Notes: generated by a model from the sequence alone, not told the origin. Positions 12,301 to 25,781 are shown, numbered from the stretch's first letter. The stretch is DNA of 64,000 nt from Monomorium pharaonis (GCF_013373865.1 NC_050468.1:19052774-19116773), one strand, 5' to 3'. Translations and numbers: made by a program.

Positions 12301-12960
12301 GTACCAAAGTGTGAGGTAGAAAAATTTATATCGTGCCAACTTTCCACGGATGCTCTCCGAATAATTTTCTCGCGCCAGCTTCACCGACTTTATCTCACGA
12401 GAGCGGAGTATACGGTGCATTCGCTGGTTAAAGGTCGCGGACCTCTAATCTTGAGAGGGTCGAAATGCAAGGTGGCGAGCACTTGGGCGAGGTCGTCCTA
12501 TATTTAAGGGACCTCCCCATAAAGGACAAAAGTTGCGCCGTATCGCAGTTGCGAGCAGGCCGCCGCGCCGGAACGGTTTAACGTCTCGGTCGTCCGGAGC
12601 CGGTAATGGCCCCGGTCGGAATAGTTTCAGAAAAATGGCCACGGCGGCTGAACTTACAGTTAAATAAACGCCGGTGGGTCCGTGCGCCGGCACGGCCTGG
12701 ATAAAACGATTTACTGGCGCCCCGCGAGCGGATAACGCTCGCCATTTGTACGTAATTCTAGCGGGCGCTCTCGTGTTATCCGCTCCGCGAAATTGTTATG
12801 GCGAAACGAGTTTCCGCCCTGCCATGTCGCAGGTATCCGGGTTAACCTGACCGTGGCAGACGCCCGGAGTCCCGCTGAATTACGGCCCCTCGAAATCCGA
12901 GATTAAGGCTTCACAATATTTGGTTTTAATGTGATGGTGTTTGACAGCCCCTCGACGGTT
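12301..12960. other. CpG-rich island, candidate conserved regulatory element
   Basis: A sharply bounded GC-rich island rich in CpG, with an 82-codon minus frame (12445-12693) of no known family. It includes TAATTC, TTATGG and CGTAAT words typical of homeodomain targets. It also contains an alternative-hairpin motif at 12724-12789. The lack of a dominant frame argues for non-coding function; enhancer or untranslated exon is inference. Confidence 0.4.
12724..12789. repeat. Overlapping alternative hairpins
   Basis: GAGCGGATAAC (12726-12736) pairs with GTTATCCGCTC (12775-12785), and flanking CGCG bases extend the arms with one bulge. The same left arm can instead form a local hairpin, GCGAGCG-GATAA-CGCTCGC (12724-12742). 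The two foldings are mutually exclusive. Confidence 0.65.
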
Positions 12961-13099
12961 TATCAATTATGAAAAGGCATGTATCAGCGAATTGCCGTTC
13001 TCATAATTTCGCTTTGAATATTGTTTCTATTTTTTTATAATTACGATAATGTGATAGACATTGTCGAAGTTTAAAATAATTATCTATATAGAGCATAGG

Positions 13100-13740
13100 C
13101 ATGTGTAGTGTACGTATATTTGTCGGTAGTCATTCTGCTTGCCTTATTTTCAATCTCAAATTTGCTACTGCGACAATTATTCCATGCGACATCGTCGCTG
13201 CGAGCATGCTCAAATTCAAGGGACGCGTTACATCTTAATTACGTTCACGTCGTCGGATACGAATCCAGGAATTCGAGCCCGTGTCGGCGCGCAGGGAAAG
13301 CTCGTAGGTGGAAGCCGGGGAAGAATGTCCGCGGATTAAGTGGAACGAACGTGACTTAAATCCATTGTAACCCCTTGGAACGTCGGTATCGTTTGTAACC
13401 GTCACGGTTGTATCTACAACGCGAGAGAGGACGAGAGAATGAGAGAAAGGGACGCGAGAGAGGGAAATGTGCAAGGGGGTGAAGATGAGGAAAGTGAGAA
13501 AACAGAAAAGAGAGACAGAGGCAGGAAAGGGCGAGAGGGAGGGGCAGAGAGGGGATTCTCTTAATCTCGCCTTTACGTGCGCTTGACAAACGAGGAATGC
13601 GGATGACACTGGCATTGTACTCTCCCTCGTATTATCCGTACGATCGCGCGGATCTCGCATTCTACTTGTCGGGCGTCTTTTGCAGCACCTCTCATTTGCG
13701 TGTTGCCACGATGAAGATATCGACTTAACACCTAGATACA
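13100..13740. other. GC-rich island with a purine-rich tract
   Basis: From about 13425 to 13560 the plus strand is almost purely purine (GAGAGAGG, GGGAAA, GAGGAAAG). The complementary pyrimidine strand gives the apparent 168-codon minus frame (13235-13741), rich in Ser, Leu and Phe. No protein family is recognised. GAGA-type tracts can bind GAGA-factor-like proteins in insects, which is a possibility only. Confidence 0.4.
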
Positions 13741-13943
13741 CTCGAATTGCTTGAGAACAGGGGGCTTTCGCAAGTGGTCGAATGTCTTGTTGTTGAAACG
13801 ATATTCCACGGCGGCCTACTAATGAATATTGTTCTTGAAAAATTGATAGCCACTAAGTTGTTATCTTCTTTTACCGGCAATTCGAGGAACCTTATCATTT
13901 ATTCCTTTAGCCAGAATTTCCTTATCGAGACGTACAGTAAATT

Positions 13944-14030
13944 AAATTATTTAATATTTACGTCCTAATAATACTTACGCGTTACTTCCAACTCTAAGTA
14001 TTATTAGAACGGGAATATTAAATTATTGTA
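13944..14030. repeat. Imperfect inverted repeat, hairpin element
   Basis: TCCTAATAATACTTA and TAAGTATTATTAGAA face each other across a loop of about 17 bases. The pairing continues outwards through TTTAATATT/AATATTAAAT with a few mismatches. The architecture suits a small palindromic MITE or its remnant. Confidence 0.6.
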
Positions 14031-15469
14031 ACTTTTCTTTCACTGTTTTATTAGTAATGGCAATGGTAATGCAGTTATATTTTTTTTTAGATAGCAGTAA
14101 CAAATGTAATTGTTGCTTTTATTGTTACTTTGTACACGTGCATACATGTATATGGAACGTGTACAAGTAAGAAAGTTTTAAAAAAAGAAAATATTATGTT
14201 TGAACACGTTTTGATTAATCATCAAAATTCGATGAAAATATTTTATAACGAAACGTACGACTTTAAATCTATTTTAGTACAAAATGGACCTCATTCCTAA
14301 AAATATCTTTGTTTCCCTTCAATCGATTATACAGGCGTTACATTTTTATAAATAACATCCTAAGATAGATATTTTATATTTTTAAGTATAGAATCAATTG
14401 AACAATATATTGGCAAATAAAAATATTAAGTTTCCAATTTAAAATATTAATTACTAACATTATTGTATAAAATGTAAATCAAGGATCATAATATCACCTG
14501 CTTTCCTCCACATACCATGTAAGAACAATAAAAATATGTGCATTAAATAATTTAAGCATAGAATTTTTTAATTGTCAGTTGTAAAATTCAATTGTTATAA
14601 CTATAAATAAAATAAATAGCATTCATGATTTGTACACATTTCTTTAATATTTTATTTCTCTTGCATATTTGTTGTCTCACTCGCACATTAATTTGATGAC
14701 ACGCTTAGTGTAATCATTAAATAAAGCATTAATTTGTATAAAGTTAACAATAAATATTTACTGCACAAACATCTTTATTGCTATTACGTCAGCGACTAGA
14801 AGACTGAAGTATTATAAAGTTGGAGTTGCAAGTTACTTTGCATTTATTGTTAAAGTTTTACTATGAGATCCTGTCTTCTTGATTTAAAATAACTTATTTT
14901 ATATAAGTTTAAGACTTGTTGGTAATTTCATATATTTTAAAAGAATTATAAAGAACCAAACAATTATGCTAAACAATTTTACATTTAATTTCTAAATCTT
15001 TAAAAATAAAAAATGTTACAGTAAAACAGTTGCTGCTGTATAAATAAAAACCTTTTAACAATTACTAAAACATGCTTTCAAAATAATTATTTACATCTTA
15101 GAGCGCTGACTTTAAAGCTGTAAATAGATAACCGGTCTTGAGTGCTATTCAAATGGACAAGTTAGTGAGTTCTTAGTTCCTGTCTTGATTATCAGATAAA
15201 TATAACGGCTATGTGGTTACTCGTAGTAAAAATTTCACATCTGCGACATCTAACAAAACTTCAAGCTAGTACTTCACAAGATTATTTCTGTAAAAGTTCA
15301 TCTTATTCTTTCTCCTTAATATAAAAACTGAAATAATCACGATAAAAAATAATAGCTTCCTTAACCTGTAAGAACATTATGAATTCCAGAATTATCGAGA
15401 CTCTTGCTATCAATGACCAATCATTCTCCTCACAGTGCATCAATAATAGAAGAGCTTTTTGAACAATAT

Positions 15470-15489
15470 CACACACACACACACACACA
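15470..15489. repeat. (CA)10 microsatellite
   Basis: Uninterrupted CA dinucleotide tract in AT-rich DNA. Confidence 0.9.
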
Positions 15490-16362
15490 AAATCAAAGTG
15501 CAAAAATATTAATTCTTTTAGCTTGTATATAAAAATAAAACTTTTGCTATAAAAATGCAAAATATAAATGTTAATAGCCTCCTATAGGATTATATTCGTT
15601 ACAATATGATTGATTAAATTTTGGCAGCAATTATTAAAAATAATAATTATCTAAAATCGAATTGGACAAACTTGTTTCAAATTTTACAAATTTCAATAGA
15701 AGATAATCAAAAGTAAGTAATCCAAGTATTTCCTTGGATCTATAATATACGAAAAAACCGAAAATTTGATTTCTGTAATTTCGTAGGTGTTGCCCATGTC
15801 TTTTTCTGGCAAAAGAGAGTTAGACCTCGAGCCAAATATATCTTATCATGTTATTGCTGTGTCAATAACATCTTTCTTCTCAAGTTCTCGTGAGAAAGGC
15901 GCTTCTTTAAAGACTGACAGTACGATTCGTAGCATTCGAGAAAACGTCAAGATGTCTCTTGTATTTACTCAAAAATCTTCTCTGACTTCATCATATTTTG
16001 ATATTTATCTATAAAAACCCTTTCACATCAATCACTATATTAAATATAACCAATTCAATTAATTAAAATTATATAAATAATCAGTTTTACAAAACTATTC
16101 TTAATAATATAAATAGAGATTCGAAACGTTAAACGCTGCCCGCATTTTTATCTTGATAAGATAATGAATAGAATAGTTTTTGTTTTAATTTTTTTTAAGA
16201 TTGTGATAAATTTTTCTTATTAATTTTATAAATGTGTCAAATAAGTATTTATATTGCAAAATAGCGTCTGTATATATATTATATATGTATATCTATATAT
16301 AACTTAATTAAGTTACAATTATTAAAAATGTTTCAATATAAATACTTTTATATAAAATATAA

Positions 16363-16368
<6 letters not shown>

Positions 16369-16405
<37 letters not shown>
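16369..16405. repeat. (AT)n microsatellite, about 37 bp
   Basis: Uninterrupted AT alternation, with related TATATA-rich sequence about 100 bp upstream (16271-16303). Confidence 0.9.
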
Positions 16406-16407
<2 letters not shown>

Positions 16408-17940
16408 TATGTTATTATTTTAAAACCATAAATTTTTATTTACAATAAATCCGCTTCAAAAAAAGTTGTTACTGTCGATTGTTACTGTTGATTATTATTG
16501 TTGTTTAAAGAATGTGAACAATACTATATCTTGTATCAAATAAAATATGTGTTAGATGCGTTAAGCGTAAAAATAAATTGTAAGTTGATTCATTCTCTTG
16601 CTGGCGTACAATTTGTAGAAATCAATTATCGTGTGCTACGGGTGGTGTTGAAGCAGTCGTTATAACAAGCATATATCTCAATTAATTTTTGCTGGTATTG
16701 ACATTGCTACAGGTGTCACGAATTAAACATCGACAGTACCAGTTTGATGTTTCGATATAAAAATTGACGTAAAAATCGACTTCGATAAATCAAAACAAAT
16801 CCGAATCTCAAACTATTTGTCGTGTCAAAATGAATGAAAAAATTCAGCGGTGACAAAAATATTCATATATTAGCTATGCATAATAATAAAGCTGATTCAG
16901 TAGATAAAAATAATCCCAAATTATAATATATAGTTTTCTGATTCAATTCCCATAAAGTATAATTCAATAAAAATATAAATTAGTCATCCAATAAAAATCT
17001 ATTTTTTTAATCAATCGTTAATATAAATAAAAATTATTCAATTTTGCAAGTAATTAAAAAAAATTTCTCTAGAAGTATACTCATTAAAAAAAAAAAAATT
17101 TTACTGTTTAAAATTTAATGTCACTAAATGTCACTAATGTAAAAAAATCTTTTTGTTATTGAATCGTTATTAAACAATTATTAATAATAGAAATTAAAAA
17201 ATCGAAAGAATTCGTACTGGACTCATGGTTCAAGAAGAATATTATCATTTTTTATTATAACTACATTAAATTTTTTCAGTCAAAAACAATAAGATTTTTT
17301 CTTCTAATTTACGTCAATTAATTTTTATCTTTTAACATTTCCAAAATACACGTTTTCTTTAATTCTTATAATATAGTTGCTTTTTTATTTGAGACATATT
17401 ATTTCTTTTCAAAATATCGTTAAGAAGACTGTAAACAAAATTGTACTCGATTTATTAGTGTTCTCTTAGTCTTCGAAGAAACATGAAGAAAATGTTATAC
17501 GCAAACGTTCTTTAAAAAGATGTTAAAAGAAAAAAAGAAGCAAAACTAAGAGAAGAATAAATGCTAGAAAAACCAAGTAATCGCAAGGTATATACAAATG
17601 CAAGACAAATGCATTGAAATAAAACATAGATAACTGAAGTATGCATTTAGAAAAAAATATCGATTTAAATCCTCTGTTCCAATAACCAAAAAATTATTTT
17701 CAGATTTATATCTAGCTACATTTTTAGATATTTCAGCAAGGAAAGTGTCAGTAAGAAAAGTTCCTTGAAGGAAAGAGAAGAATTATAATTCTGTGATACT
17801 TTGAAGCACATTATCGTATAATATTTTGTATCCCTATTTTCGTGCGCAAATACAGAGAAAATACATTAAGTATATTTTAAATGCTGCTGATAAGATAAAA
17901 GGAGGCACAAAAAGATATAAAGTCAGGAATAAATCGAAGA

Positions 17941-18400
17941 TGGTTGCGTACAAGGTGTAGATGGACTTCGCGCGCAGATGCACGCCGCGTGGCATAATAC
18001 GCTAGCACTGGCGGGGTGTAACTAATGTATGCTCACATTGTTTACCGTCGCCTTGGCGTGTCGCCGCGGGACATTGCCGAACATGTACCCATGCCACCCA
18101 CTCGCAACAGCATTCTGCCGGTATTGCACGCACGCTCGCGCCTACGCGACACGGCCGATGAGCCCGCGTCCCCGAAAACGCATCGTCGCGTAAAACACGT
18201 CCGCACAATACCGAAACCGTTGGGCTAACCATCGCACAGCAGAGCTTAATTCATCGTTGTGTCATGCAAATCGCAGTAATGAAGGAAGATGAGTTACGGC
18301 GCGGAACACTCGTCGCGACGTTAATTCACATCGTGATTGGGCGCTTTACTTCACAGTTGTATCACTATCACGCAAATGCGGATTAAATTGCGCACTTTAT
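17941..18400. other. CpG-rich island
   Basis: Dense CpG between about 17965 and 18350. Antiparallel frames of 76 and 67 codons overlap at 18002-18232. The minus frame is Cys-rich but shows no recognisable spacing pattern. Candidate regulatory DNA; no exon supported. Confidence 0.4.
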
Positions 18401-20500
18401 ATATTTATAACGTGTAATTTATTATTATGATTATCATCAAAATATTAACAAAGAAAGAATTAATAAAAGATTCATTGTTGTTTTGCAACAATAACAACTG
18501 ATTTCGCTGATTGCGAATTAAAAAGTCATTTGACGTAAACGTAAATTTTTAAAAATAAAATTAATGTTTTATTATTTGTCAGGCATTAAGTAAATAAAAC
18601 ATTTATATCTTTCAACGTTTTATTTACTCAACACTTTTATATATAAAAAAAATTAATTCTATTTACATTATATTTCATATAAAAATTTATTTATATCCAC
18701 TAACTGAAGTGAATGTACTGTCCAGACATTGGATAGCTAGAGTTTCCAATTCCGTACTTATGTATGCGAGCTCCTAAGGAATTTAAGTTCGCACGTCTAG
18801 CACGTCCGTAAATGTAACGTAGGCTATATGTTAACAACAAGTAACACTTGATCATCGCAATACAAACGATATAAACCAACTTGCACATGCCATTAAATCT
18901 CAAAGCCGATTATCTATATACAGTCATCTATATACATATAGAAGAGCAGCAACGTTCTAAAGCAGTCGACATAAAAGCTTTACTATTATGTGTGTAAAAT
19001 ATAAATAATAAGATAAACTGACAGAACTAGTGCTTCTCCATAGCCATGTTTAATTCCCACATAAGAAATAAGAATTAAGAGAGGTAATTTAAGAGACTAT
19101 AATTTAACAATTCATTTTAATTTTCATTTACCCTCATATACTGCACAAATATAATTTATAACTACATATGTACACACACGCACACACACACATACACAGT
19201 ATATACACCATGTATATACCGGTCTTCAATTATCTCTTAGAAATAATTAATAATTATTCTCAACAAAGTTCATTCTTTCGCTCGGAGGTTTCTTTTTTAA
19301 AAATTAAAATTATTACCTCTTCTTCATTCTCTAATTTTAGTTTCATGTCCTCGTTAACATTGTAAGGATTGGTCGTTGATGTAACTTCGTAACGCTACAA
19401 GAGAAATAACTACCACACGGCCGCGGATCTCCCAGTGCAATATTCGTCTCTCCCATCGTTGCTACCATCTGTTTTTCTCCGTCTGTTCCTCTTTCCTCTA
19501 CCGCGACTTACATTACTTGTTAGCTGTTCCTTTCAAACTCGCCGCTGTAGAAAAAGGGAACGACGACTGCTGCGAGTACGACACGGAGATCCTAACTAGT
19601 TGTCGGAGCCGAAGTTTGCTCGGTCAGAGGTTAAAGCGGCATCAGTTTGTTTATTAGAGAAGTCGTAATTGAAACGTTAATTCTTCATTTTTCACAAACG
19701 GCAACCTGCATACATTTGGCAAGAAAACCCGAAAGTATAATATAAAAAACATTTAATATCTTTTATTAAATATATTATTACTAAATAAATAAATTTTATT
19801 AGGTTAAATTATCTGATTTCCAAAATCAGATCGCAATATATCTCAACTTCCTGATTAAATATTTCACGACACTTAATAATAAGTGTAGTAGAATCGCGAG
19901 TACAAAATTCGCATGACCGATAATGCGAATACATTCTTAATTTACGAGATTAATGGTATGGATAGGATACGATCGAGAAAAGAACTGCCAAAAAATTATA
20001 TTAGATTATATTACGGATGATTTCATGAGCCTTTCTATACGGAGATAATAACGACCGGGAATATGCCGATAGCCAATTTCTTGAATATCCGACATATAAT
20101 ACTCGACTTCAGTGCAGAGTAATCTCGTTTTTATCGATTCTCACAAAATCCTCCAATTAGCTCGCATAACATTACCGTAATTACGGTACCTACCTATCGA
20201 CCAAGGCATCATCGATAGGCTTAATACATCTTCGCTATATATATATCCTGCCCTCTGCTTTCACCAAAATTGCATTCCCCATCAGCAGCATATGTGGAAT
20301 TAGCAAATAGCTCGCAAAATTCGCAATAACGCAAATAACTTTATACACAACTTACAAAACGAAGAAATTGTAACCGAAAATTTTCACTATTACACTTCTG
20401 TTTCTGTTCAAATCTGTTAGCTATAAAAATTTTTTAAGTGTTTAATGTGACACACATTTTTGATATTTCCAAAAATCAATGAAAAACAAATTGTTAGTAT
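18401..20500. other. AT-rich DNA with one moderate GC island
   Basis: A moderately GC-rich, pyrimidine-rich patch lies at about 19410-19640 without a notable frame. The rest is AT-rich, with a CA-rich patch at about 19168-19200. Nothing coding is supported. Confidence 0.45.
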
Positions 20501-20504
20501 ATAG

Positions 20505-20720
20505 GGTGGTTTCTAAATAAGCGTAAAAAAGAGGATATTCTTTTGATTTATTTTATAAACATATGTTCTAAAATGCTTTGTTTTTAAAAGATGTCATAAA
20601 ATGTTAAAATTAAAAAAAATATATAAAAACTTAAACAATGTAGAAAACACTTAGAGAGAGATTTTAATCAAATTTGCTAAGTGTATCTGTATAGTCGTTT
20701 TGTTCATCACATTCTGATTA
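20505..20720 (+). repeat. Possible dispersed-repeat fragment beginning ATAGGGTGG
   Basis: The word ATAGGGTGGTTTCTAAATAAG resembles the A(C/T)AGGGTG... ends often seen on insect interspersed repeats, and it is followed by A/T-rich sequence with purine runs. There is no second copy in this window and no inverted terminus was found, so this rests on resemblance only. Confidence 0.2.
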
Positions 20721-20849
20721 ATGTTACATAAACTAGACATCAATTATATGAAATATTACTTGTCTCGAAAATCAGATATTAAGTCATCAAAAAAATAAAT
20801 TAAAAAATCATTATTAAAATGTATTCAAGCATATAAGAAACATGTAAAA

Positions 20850-21340
20850 CTAACGGGAGATGCAGAGAGAGAGAGAGAGAGAGAATGGGTCATCTGTATC
20901 ATTTTAGGTTGACAGCGGTGTGCCACAACGTAATAAGACCGTGGTAGGAAGTTCCATAGGGTGTAATTAACTCAACGAAATCACCTGTGTGTTTCAGCGA
21001 GTACTCGTGGGGGTAAGTTGGCTGGTTTGCGAATGTCGTCGTCCGTTGTTGGCCCGCCTTAGACAACGCGCCCCACACATAAATTCTCGCGGGTCGGTGG
21101 CGCAGATGCGATGCGTCGACGCCGCGGTTGGCTCGCAACCAATCCTGATCGCGTTACAAAGCAGCTTGCGGAAGCTTAGGAGGGTTTCCCTAGATTTGCA
21201 TTATTTATCGAGCACAATCGTACGTTCCGAATTCCTCCATTCTTATGATTCCCATACTTCTGATCTTTCTCACAAACGAATCCCATTTTCCCCTCGCCCC
21301 TTCGTGTCATATAACTTTCGGAGATGAACGAAAAATATAA
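20850..21340. other. GC-rich island with overlapping frames
   Basis: A (GA)n tract at about 20864-20884 precedes a CpG-rich island. A plus frame of 112 codons (20989-21327) and a minus frame (20899-21138) overlap. The minus frame passes through a CACACAG|GTGATT donor-like site but lacks a good acceptor upstream. No family is recognised. Confidence 0.35.
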
Positions 21341-23230
21341 ATCGACTTATGTCTTCCTCCCAGAGACGTGTAATTAATTTATTACTATTACGTTGCTATT
21401 CGTTTTTTGGTGCTGTTATCACATCGACGATTTTCTAAATCTCTTTCAAATAATATTTCAGCATTTAATAAAAAGCGTTAATATTGTAAAATAATAGTTC
21501 CACAAAAAGTTATCGTGAAAATATTTCACAGAAGGTTCAGTTTAAATTTAAAGCATACTCGAAAAAAAGTACAAAAGTGTATTGTTACTCCATTTTTGCA
21601 GCACTATCCCGTGGGAAAGTTTTACGTGCTTTCTACGTAGATGAATCAAGAAAGCACTGCGACGTTATTTATAATCGTCTGAAATACGCGCGAGCGTATT
21701 CCCTCTTTTTTTTGCGCTCCCGCACTATCGACATGAATAATAACGTGGTGTGGGCATAAGTATTCTCGAAAGTTCAATTTCCCGTCATGACGCTCGATGA
21801 TTTATCGATGACGCTACAAACGAATGGACATTATTTACTGTCGCCATACCGCCGGCCGCTCGATATTTCGAAAGAGTGAAATTCCGCGTTTACGAAAGCG
21901 CGTCCAAATATGAGAAATGACCCGATGGAAGTAAAACGAAGGGAAAATATTTTCTCGCAGCGCATCGAGTTTATAATATTTGTTCTTCCAACATCCCCAA
22001 TGATTATCGTAATAATTAATCTAAAAATCCAATTACCTAAAATTCTAAGCAAGAGAAAACGATGACATGTACATTTCGTGAAAATGCAAAATAAACATAT
22101 GAGAAGTAAAACACATGTGACAGCTCGAGCCCATTAGACTATCATAACTCACTATTATCGTAGACGACATCAAAAACAATATCACTCTACCGTCACGTGT
22201 CCATAAAATCAACCAGCCACGAGGAGATATCCCTTTCGTATGTTCTACATTGCGAGACATTAATTTGCGTCAACTATCATCGTCATCGGTTGCCGCGAAA
22301 AGAGTCGATCGGATCGAAAGTGGTGCGCCTCATTCGAATACGAAGGGTGACGTTCGCATCGAGTTACGCATCGAGAGAGAAGTGGCTGTTGAAAGGAGGC
22401 CGAAGGGGGAGAGCGAAAGATGGCAACCGCGCTCGTTCGTTGTCGGCATTATCTAGTATCAAGGCGGCGCACACAAACACACCGGTCGGACGCCCGTCGG
22501 GCGTTCCCCGCGCGATCCCATCGTTGTGGACGGCGTATTATAAAGGTAAAAATAAAATTATTGAAAACGAGGAGAATTCGGCGTCTTCGTGCGCGGCTGC
22601 TTGTTCGGCGGCTTCAGCCGGTAGATATAAACAGGCACGTTCATCAAGAATGCCTGGCTGCATGCTTGGCTTGCCTACCTGGCTCTGCCTGCCCGTCTCT
22701 GCCCTCGTGCATTTTACTTGTCCCCCTATCCCGCGGATCGTCAGCCTCTGATAGTATTATATTCTTTGGATAGCTTTGGCTTCTTTGTCCCGCTGTCGCG
22801 TCAGAGTCAGGACATCTAGAATCGATCGTCTAGTACCGTCGATATCGCGGCCACTCGAAAATAATCCTAATAATCCCCTTCATTTACATATTTAGCTGAT
22901 TGCTCGTTGCACGTCACACGTCGATCGGAAAAATAATTATCCGCTGCTTGTAATGCAACGTAATTATCGAATATTTCAAACAAACGTATGTATGTTGCCG
23001 TGAAAACGTTTACGTGCGATGCAAAAATGATGAACGTTCATCATAGTTAATTGCAACCGCGGCAGAATAATAAGCTGTGTGGCAAAACAAAGGATTTTAC
23101 GTTATTATAGTGATTTAATGATGACAAAAGCGAATTCAGTTTCTATTTTCTTTTTTTATCACAATCGCAACGAGACGGTACTATTTGCATCGGCAACAGG
23201 GGTGGGTAATTGATAACTCTGACGTAGTAT
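21341..23230. other. Mixed DNA with a large CpG island at 22150-22960
   Basis: The island carries plus-strand frames of 184 codons (22197-22751) and 117 codons (22420-22773) in two different registers. Both are rich in Arg, Ser and Ala and match nothing known. The overlap of registers argues for composition, not coding. AT-rich DNA flanks the island. Confidence 0.4.
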
Positions 23231-23934
23231 TCATGTACCAGCAAAACTCCCAAACGGGAGTTATATAAATAGCCAGCAAGATAGAAACTCGACTTGTTAT
23301 GCCATAATTGCCAAGCAACGTGATTATAAATTCAAGAAACGATGGCATAAAGTCGGGAGATTACAATACGACTTCTGCCTTCAAGTGGCACACTTCGTTT
23401 TAACAAGGAGCCCACCCCGATTCTCGTAATATATTGCCAGCCCATTCGTGTGTATAACAGAAAATCCGCATATTATTATATTATAAAGCGTAAAGGTAAA
23501 AGAATGGTAATAAAATACGTTTCTAGAATTTCCTCGGCGACATGTAATCGTATTCTCCGCGTGTATTTATTATATTATTCACATGCAATCAATTTCGTTA
23601 TATTTAAAATCCAGTAATCAAAAGATTTACATATCTAAGCAAACTAGATAATAAAAGCCATTAAGTAAAAAAATTATAATATAAATATATATCGTGAGAA
23701 ATTAAGAGAGAATTGTGTAGTTCAAACTATCAAAAGTTACACATGTACATCGCGGATTATCGAATTATCTGCATACTGATCAGAGCATTGACATTCCACG
23801 TGCGCTTGAAAGGTTTCGAGGAAACGCGTGTTTTCGACGAAAGTGTAGGACCCGGTATGGCAGTCGATTAGCTCAGAAGCCTTTCAGCAAAAGCAGTTTT
23901 ATCTGCGTAATGATATCTTGTAGGGAGTGGATGA

Positions 23935-23975
<41 letters not shown>

Positions 23976-24830
23976 GAAGAACAAACGATTGCCGCAGGAA
24001 CTAGCTTTCAGTCGTTGAATCTGACGAGGAATATACCGCGTGCTCGATAGGCGAAACTTCGGGCTGCTCTTAGAATGATGTTCATCGCATTCTCAACGTG
24101 AGTAAATAATTCCTAGCATAGAAAACCGACTCCATTATGACGAGCAGACATATCTCGAAAGGCAGTCTATCGAAAAGGCATAGGGGAAGCAACCTCTCAC
24201 GGAGAACAGAATTATCAAGCCGCATTTAGCAAGATGCTTGGTACGTCTTTGATACAAGGGATTGAAGATAACACGAAAATACCTTACTAATTGCCGGCAA
24301 TTAAAGTAATAAGAGTTACTATCATTCTATGCATTTCTCGATTCAGTGGTTCTCTCTTAAAATATAAGTTGTTTAAATAGCAAAAAGACAAAAATAACAA
24401 TTAGTTCTAACAGAAGCAACAATTACGATTTTATTTATTTTAATTTATACTAAATGGCATTAATTAAATAAACATTTCTTTGATAAAAAATGTTCTAATT
24501 AAAAACCTCTTAAAACGATATTATTGTTCTGCCTTTACTATATGCTAGTTAAATAAAAAGAATGAAGATGTTATCGAGTATACACACATAAAATATACTG
24601 TATTATAGATTGAAAACTGTAAACGCTCATTAAGTAATTTCCAATGTCCTCAAAAGCACATTCTCCGACATTATCTCGCGAAGGTATGCAATAAGACATT
24701 TCGCGAAGAAGCAAAATCAACGAGGAAGAACGAACATGATTTTTTTGTTGATTTTCTTTTTTCGGAGGTATCTTAACTCCATTACTTAACTGAAAGCTTT
24801 CATCGTGCAATATCATTTACTGGACTTTGT
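23231..24830. other. Mixed DNA with a TATA-like word and a GA tract
   Basis: TATATAAATAG at about 23262-23272 is a good TATA-box match. There is no clear initiator about 30 bases on and no following gene, so it is not called a promoter. A (GA)n tract lies at 23939-23966. A minus frame of 81 codons (24571-24816) is unrecognised. Confidence 0.35.
23939..23966. repeat. (GA)14 microsatellite
   Basis: GA dinucleotide tract followed by impure GAAAGAGAG sequence. Confidence 0.9.
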
Positions 24831-25781
24831 CTCCCGAATATTTTTCGATCGTCGACGCGCGATAGCACGGAACATCACAAGTAGCCTCGGGCAATTTCCG
24901 AGTTTCGGAGAGTACGGGAACGAACATATGAAACTGAACGGACTAATGGGACAATCGTCAAATATCTTTCAAGTTTGTAGATAAACGGCGCGTCCGTGCC
25001 AACTTTATCCGCACGCCTACTTAAGTAGCTACGAACAGTCGCAGCCACGCGGCAGTAAACACACTTGTTTAAAAGATAAGAACTGATCTTGGGGTGTAAT
25101 CCAAAGGGAAAAGGTAAGCGAGCTCTCTCTCCTCAAGTGGGCTCTTAAGTGCGACGAACACTGATCGCTGGTCTTCGCGATCGGAGGACACCATCTGAAC
25201 GAGACCGTGCAGCGGATCGCGGGGGGGGGGAGGGGTGCGATAGCGTTCGTCCACCGTGACGAGGTTCGTCCGGATCGACAAAGTGGAAATTCCAGTCGTT
25301 TCGTACTGTCGTTTGTTCGTGCACGATAACAAAACAGCGTAATCAACGGCGCGCCATTTGTTTTACGCCTGTGACATTTGTCAGCTCGCTGGATATGTGT
25401 TTCCACACTGCTGAAAATCTGTTTACCTGTTTTATGCCGAACTGCGCACGGCCTATCATCCTATATCCCGCGCGTATATAAGATTATCGCTCGATATACT
25501 GTAAATGCCCGCGCGCTCGTGCGATACGTACAGTAATACGTTCCTGTGAAACGTCAATATGAAACGCTCTACGCGTACTCCAAATGTACGACACCCGCGC
25601 TTGTGTCCCCCGCGGTAGTGGAGTCACCATCTTGCCGCCAAATCGAGCATAGCGAAGCTGACTATCCGATAAAACAGCACCATTACGTTTCGCCGTCCTT
25701 TACGAGGCGACAATACAAACGAGCGAGTGTATCTGGAAAGATACGACAATGCGCGCTCGGCGTGAAACGCTCAGGACCCGG

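Larger units (their letters stand above)
14031..17940. other. Long AT-rich stretch
   Basis: No gene supported in nearly 4 kb. It holds microsatellites at 15470-15489 and 16369-16405, many short A/T runs, and a 75-codon frame (15787-16014) preceded by an acceptor-like TTTCGTAG. That frame has no recognisable product. Confidence 0.5.

Noticed and set aside
13746..13757. ATTGCTTGAGAA, matching the start of miR-137
   Set aside because: Only 12 bases match, the rest of the mature sequence differs, and no precursor hairpin forms around it.
20899..21146. Minus-strand frame with RIYVWGALS resembling an RCC1 repeat start
   Set aside because: One short word only. The rest does not follow the RCC1 pattern and no good acceptor flanks it.
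23262..23272. TATATAAATAG as a core promoter
   Set aside because: A TATA word in AT-rich DNA is common. No initiator or downstream gene supports it.
23871..23890. GATTAGCTCAGAAGC as a tRNA A box
   Set aside because: No matching B box or cloverleaf follows within tRNA distance.
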